The notes under the pieces are model-generated. The model searched no databases, had not been told where the DNA came from, and saw nothing but the letters and a program-made list of their open reading frames with translations. 15,193 bases of DNA, taken from NCBI GenBank assembly GCA_020438525.1, contig JAGQUL010000008.1:290-15482 (forward strand). The letters are read 5' to 3'. The position numbers were made by a program, and so were the translations under genes. The stretch is from Thermoleophilia bacterium. Lineage in GTDB: Bacteria; Actinomycetota; Thermoleophilia; Gaiellales; SKUG01. Below, piece by piece: positions 13,403 to 15,193 of this stretch. How positions within the stretch are numbered: the first letter of the stretch is position 1; every line of letters starts with the position of its first letter.

Positions 13403-14746
13403 ATGGCCGACGAGAAGGCATTGCTGGCACGCCACCGCAAGGTGCTGCCGAGCTGGATGGCGCTCTACTACGACGAGCCGATCACGATCGAGCGCGGGGA
13501 GGGCCGGCACGTCTGGGACGGCGCCGGCAACCGCTACCTCGACTTCTTCGGCGGGATCCTCACGACGAGCACCGCGCACGCGCTGCCGGAGGTCGTCACG
13601 GCCGTGCAGGAGCAGGCCGCGAAGATCATGCACAGCTCGACGCTGTACCTCGTCGAGCAGCAGGTCGAGCTCGCCGAGCAGATCGCCGAGCTGAGCGGGA
13701 TCGCGAACGCCAAGGTGTTCTTCACGCCCAGCGGCACCGAGGCGAACGAGATGGCGCTGCTCATGGCGACCAACACGCGCCGCTCCAACCACGTGCTCGC
13801 GCTGCGCAACAGCTACCACGGCCACAGCTTCGGCGCGATCGCGATCACCGGCAATCGAGGGTGGCGCGCCTCGCAGCTCAGCCCGTTCAACGTGAGCTGG
13901 GTGCACGGCGGCTACCAGTACCGCTCGCCATGGCGCGATGCCGCACCCGACGAGTACATCGAGCACTGCGTCGCAGACCTGCGCAGCGTGATCCAGACGA
14001 GCACCGGCGGCGACGTGGCGGCGATGATCTTCGAGCCGATCCAGGGCGTCGGCGGATTCAGCACCCCGCCGGACGGGCTCTTCGCACGATTCCGCGAGGT
14101 GCTCGACGAGCACGGGATCCTGATGATCAGCGACGAGGTGCAGACCGGCTGGGGCAGGACCGGCGAGCACTTCTGGGGCTACCAGGCACACGGCATCACC
14201 CCCGACCTGATGACCTTCGCCAAGGGGATCGGCAACGGCCTGAGCGTCGGCGGCGTGGTCGCCAGCGCCGAGCTGGTCGACTCGATCCCGTCCGGCCAGA
14301 TCTCCACGTTCGGCGGAACGCCGCTCACGATGGCGGGGTCGCTCGCAAACCTGCGCTACATCCGTGAGCACGACCTGCAGTCGAACGCTCGCGAGACCGG
14401 TGCCGTGATCATGGACGGCCTGCGCTCGGCGATCGACCGCGGCGAGCTGCCGATGGTCGGCGAGCTGCGCGGCAAGGGCCTGATGTTCGCGCTCGAGCTG
14501 GTCGAGCCCGGAACCGACAGGCCGGACCTGAAGGCCGCCGCCGCGATGATGGAGGCCACCAAGCAGCGCGGCCTGCTGATCGGCAAGGGCGGACTCAACG
14601 GCAACGTGCTGCGGATGGCGCCGCCGATGACGCTCACGCGCCTGGAGGCAGAGGAGGGGCTCGTGCTCCTGCTCGACGCGCTGCGCCACGTACAACGAGG
14701 TCTGCACGGCATCGAGGCCCCGACCGGCACGGAGGTGCCAGCATGA
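13403..14746 (+). CDS. Class III aminotransferase, AGXT2-like (probable beta-alanine aminotransferase)
   Basis: This is a PLP-dependent transaminase of 447 residues. Visible family features are the substrate-end SGTEANEMAL (about 110-119), SYHGHSFG (137-144), the PLP-binding aspartate Asp244 in ISDEVQTGWGRTG, and the Schiff-base Lys274 in LMTFAKGIGNG, followed by STFGGTPL. The sequence style is closest to alanine-glyoxylate aminotransferase 2, whose mammalian members also accept beta-alanine and 3-aminoisobutyrate. Next to dihydropyrimidinase, beta-ureidopropionase and a malonate-semialdehyde-type dehydrogenase, it most likely converts beta-alanine or beta-aminoisobutyrate to the semialdehyde. 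The ATG at 13403 has GGGGAG upstream; a longer frame to 13307 is not family-like. Its stop overlaps the next start as ATGA. Confidence 0.9.
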   Translation: MADEKALLARHRKVLPSWMALYYDEPITIERGEGRHVWDGAGNRYLDFFGGILTTSTAHALPEVVTAVQEQAAKIMHSSTLYLVEQQVELAEQIAELSGIANAKVFFTPSGTEANEMALLMATNTRRSNHVLALRNSYHGHSFGAIAITGNRGWRASQLSPFNVSWVHGGYQYRSPWRDAAPDEYIEHCVADLRSVIQTSTGGDVAAMIFEPIQGVGGFSTPPDGLFARFREVLDEHGILMISDEVQTGWGRTGEHFWGYQAHGITPDLMTFAKGIGNGLSVGGVVASAELVDSIPSGQISTFGGTPLTMAGSLANLRYIREHDLQSNARETGAVIMDGLRSAIDRGELPMVGELRGKGLMFALELVEPGTDRPDLKAAAAMMEATKQRGLLIGKGGLNGNVLRMAPPMTLTRLEAEEGLVLLLDALRHVQRGLHGIEAPTGTEVPA

Positions 14747-15193
14747 ATCCCGCCACGAAGAACGCAGCTGCAAGCCTCGCGCACTGGATCGACGGTGCGG
14801 CCGACGCGGTCGTCCCCGAGCGATGGCTCGACGTGCACGATCCCGCGAGCGGCGACGTGGTTGCACGAGCGCCGATGGCGTCGCGAGACGACACCGACCG
14901 TGCCGTGGCAGCGGCGAAGGCCGCATTCCCCGTCTGGCGCGACACCTCGCTGACCAAGCGCACGCAGGTGATGTTCGCGTTTCGCGAGCTGCTCAACGCC
15001 CGCAAGGCCGAGCTCGCCCGGATCGTCACCCGCGAGCACGGCAAGGTGCACGACGACGCACTGGGCGAGGTCACCCGCGGCCTCGAGGTCGTCGAGTTCG
15101 CATGCGGCATGCCGCACCTGATCAAGGGCGAGTACTCCGAGCAGGTCTCGGGCGGCATCGACGTGTGGTCGATCCGCCAGCCGCTCGGCGTGG
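14743..15193 (+). CDS. mmsA: CoA-acylating methylmalonate-semialdehyde dehydrogenase (partial, 5' end)
   Basis: The first 150 codons of an aldehyde dehydrogenase run off the window end. The start has GGAGGTG (14731-14737) and overlaps the aminotransferase stop (ATGA). The peptide contains WLDVHDPASGDVVARAP near the start, then IVTREHGKVHDDALGEV, then RGLEVVEFACGMPHLIKGE and SIRQPLGV. These blocks are characteristic of the MmsA/IolA branch, which oxidises malonate or methylmalonate semialdehyde with NAD and CoA to acetyl-CoA or propionyl-CoA and CO2. The catalytic cysteine and most of the NAD fold lie beyond the window. In context it would be the last step of the pyrimidine or beta-alanine route; valine or inositol breakdown are the alternatives. 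Confidence 0.9.
   Translation, partial: MNPATKNAAASLAHWIDGAADAVVPERWLDVHDPASGDVVARAPMASRDDTDRAVAAAKAAFPVWRDTSLTKRTQVMFAFRELLNARKAELARIVTREHGKVHDDALGEVTRGLEVVEFACGMPHLIKGEYSEQVSGGIDVWSIRQPLGV

Noticed and set aside
1..15193. Search by eye for CRISPR arrays, tRNA or rRNA genes, transposases, integrases and toxin-antitoxin pairs.
   Set aside because: None seen. The gaps are short and show no cloverleaf-like sequence, regular repeats or transposase motifs.

Overview
The window comes from a high-GC Gram-positive bacterium. Coding density is high, third codon positions are almost all G or C, and the first third carries the actinobacterial division neighbourhood: yggS end, sepF, proC, yggT, divIVA, a DUF167 gene, a TraR/DksA gene, lspA and a pseudouridine synthase. 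The pilin-like tail of a small lipoprotein and the style of several proteins suggest class Thermoleophilia (Solirubrobacterales or Patulibacter-like). That placement is inference from general resemblance, not from a marker gene.

Bases 1-5035 are a co-directional plus-strand housekeeping block for division, envelope growth and lipoprotein maturation. SepF tethers FtsZ to the membrane, YggT is a small membrane protein, and DivIVA marks curved or polar membrane. ProC makes proline, LspA cleaves lipoprotein signal peptides, and RluD modifies rRNA. lspA and rluD overlap by ATGA. The largest gap here (1815-1981) holds a strong two-part inverted repeat.

Bases 5138-7807 encode an M16 zinc peptidase and an alpha/beta hydrolase with three predicted N-terminal membrane segments. 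They converge on a minus-strand, membrane-anchored GH43 glycosidase (7817-8995).

Bases 9124-15193 are mainly a reductive pyrimidine or beta-alanine catabolic locus split into two divergent arms. The minus arm is dihydropyrimidinase then beta-ureidopropionase. The plus arm is a class III aminotransferase then a CoA-acylating (methyl)malonate-semialdehyde dehydrogenase cut by the window end. Together they would take dihydrouracil or dihydrothymine through N-carbamoyl-beta-amino acid and beta-amino acid to the semialdehyde and acetyl- or propionyl-CoA. The first enzyme, dihydropyrimidine dehydrogenase, is not seen.

Between the arms sits a convergent pair: a small lipoprotein with a type IV pilin-like tail and a membrane-anchored trypsin-like protease resembling MarP. 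This pair is the least ordinary gene content. I see no tRNA, rRNA, insertion sequence, CRISPR array or prophage. No stretch longer than 300 bases lacks a gene; the longest is 13146-13402. Nothing here amounts to a demonstrated new system. The best leads are the substituted zinc-finger ligands in the TraR protein, the lipoprotein-protease pair and several intergenic palindromes.
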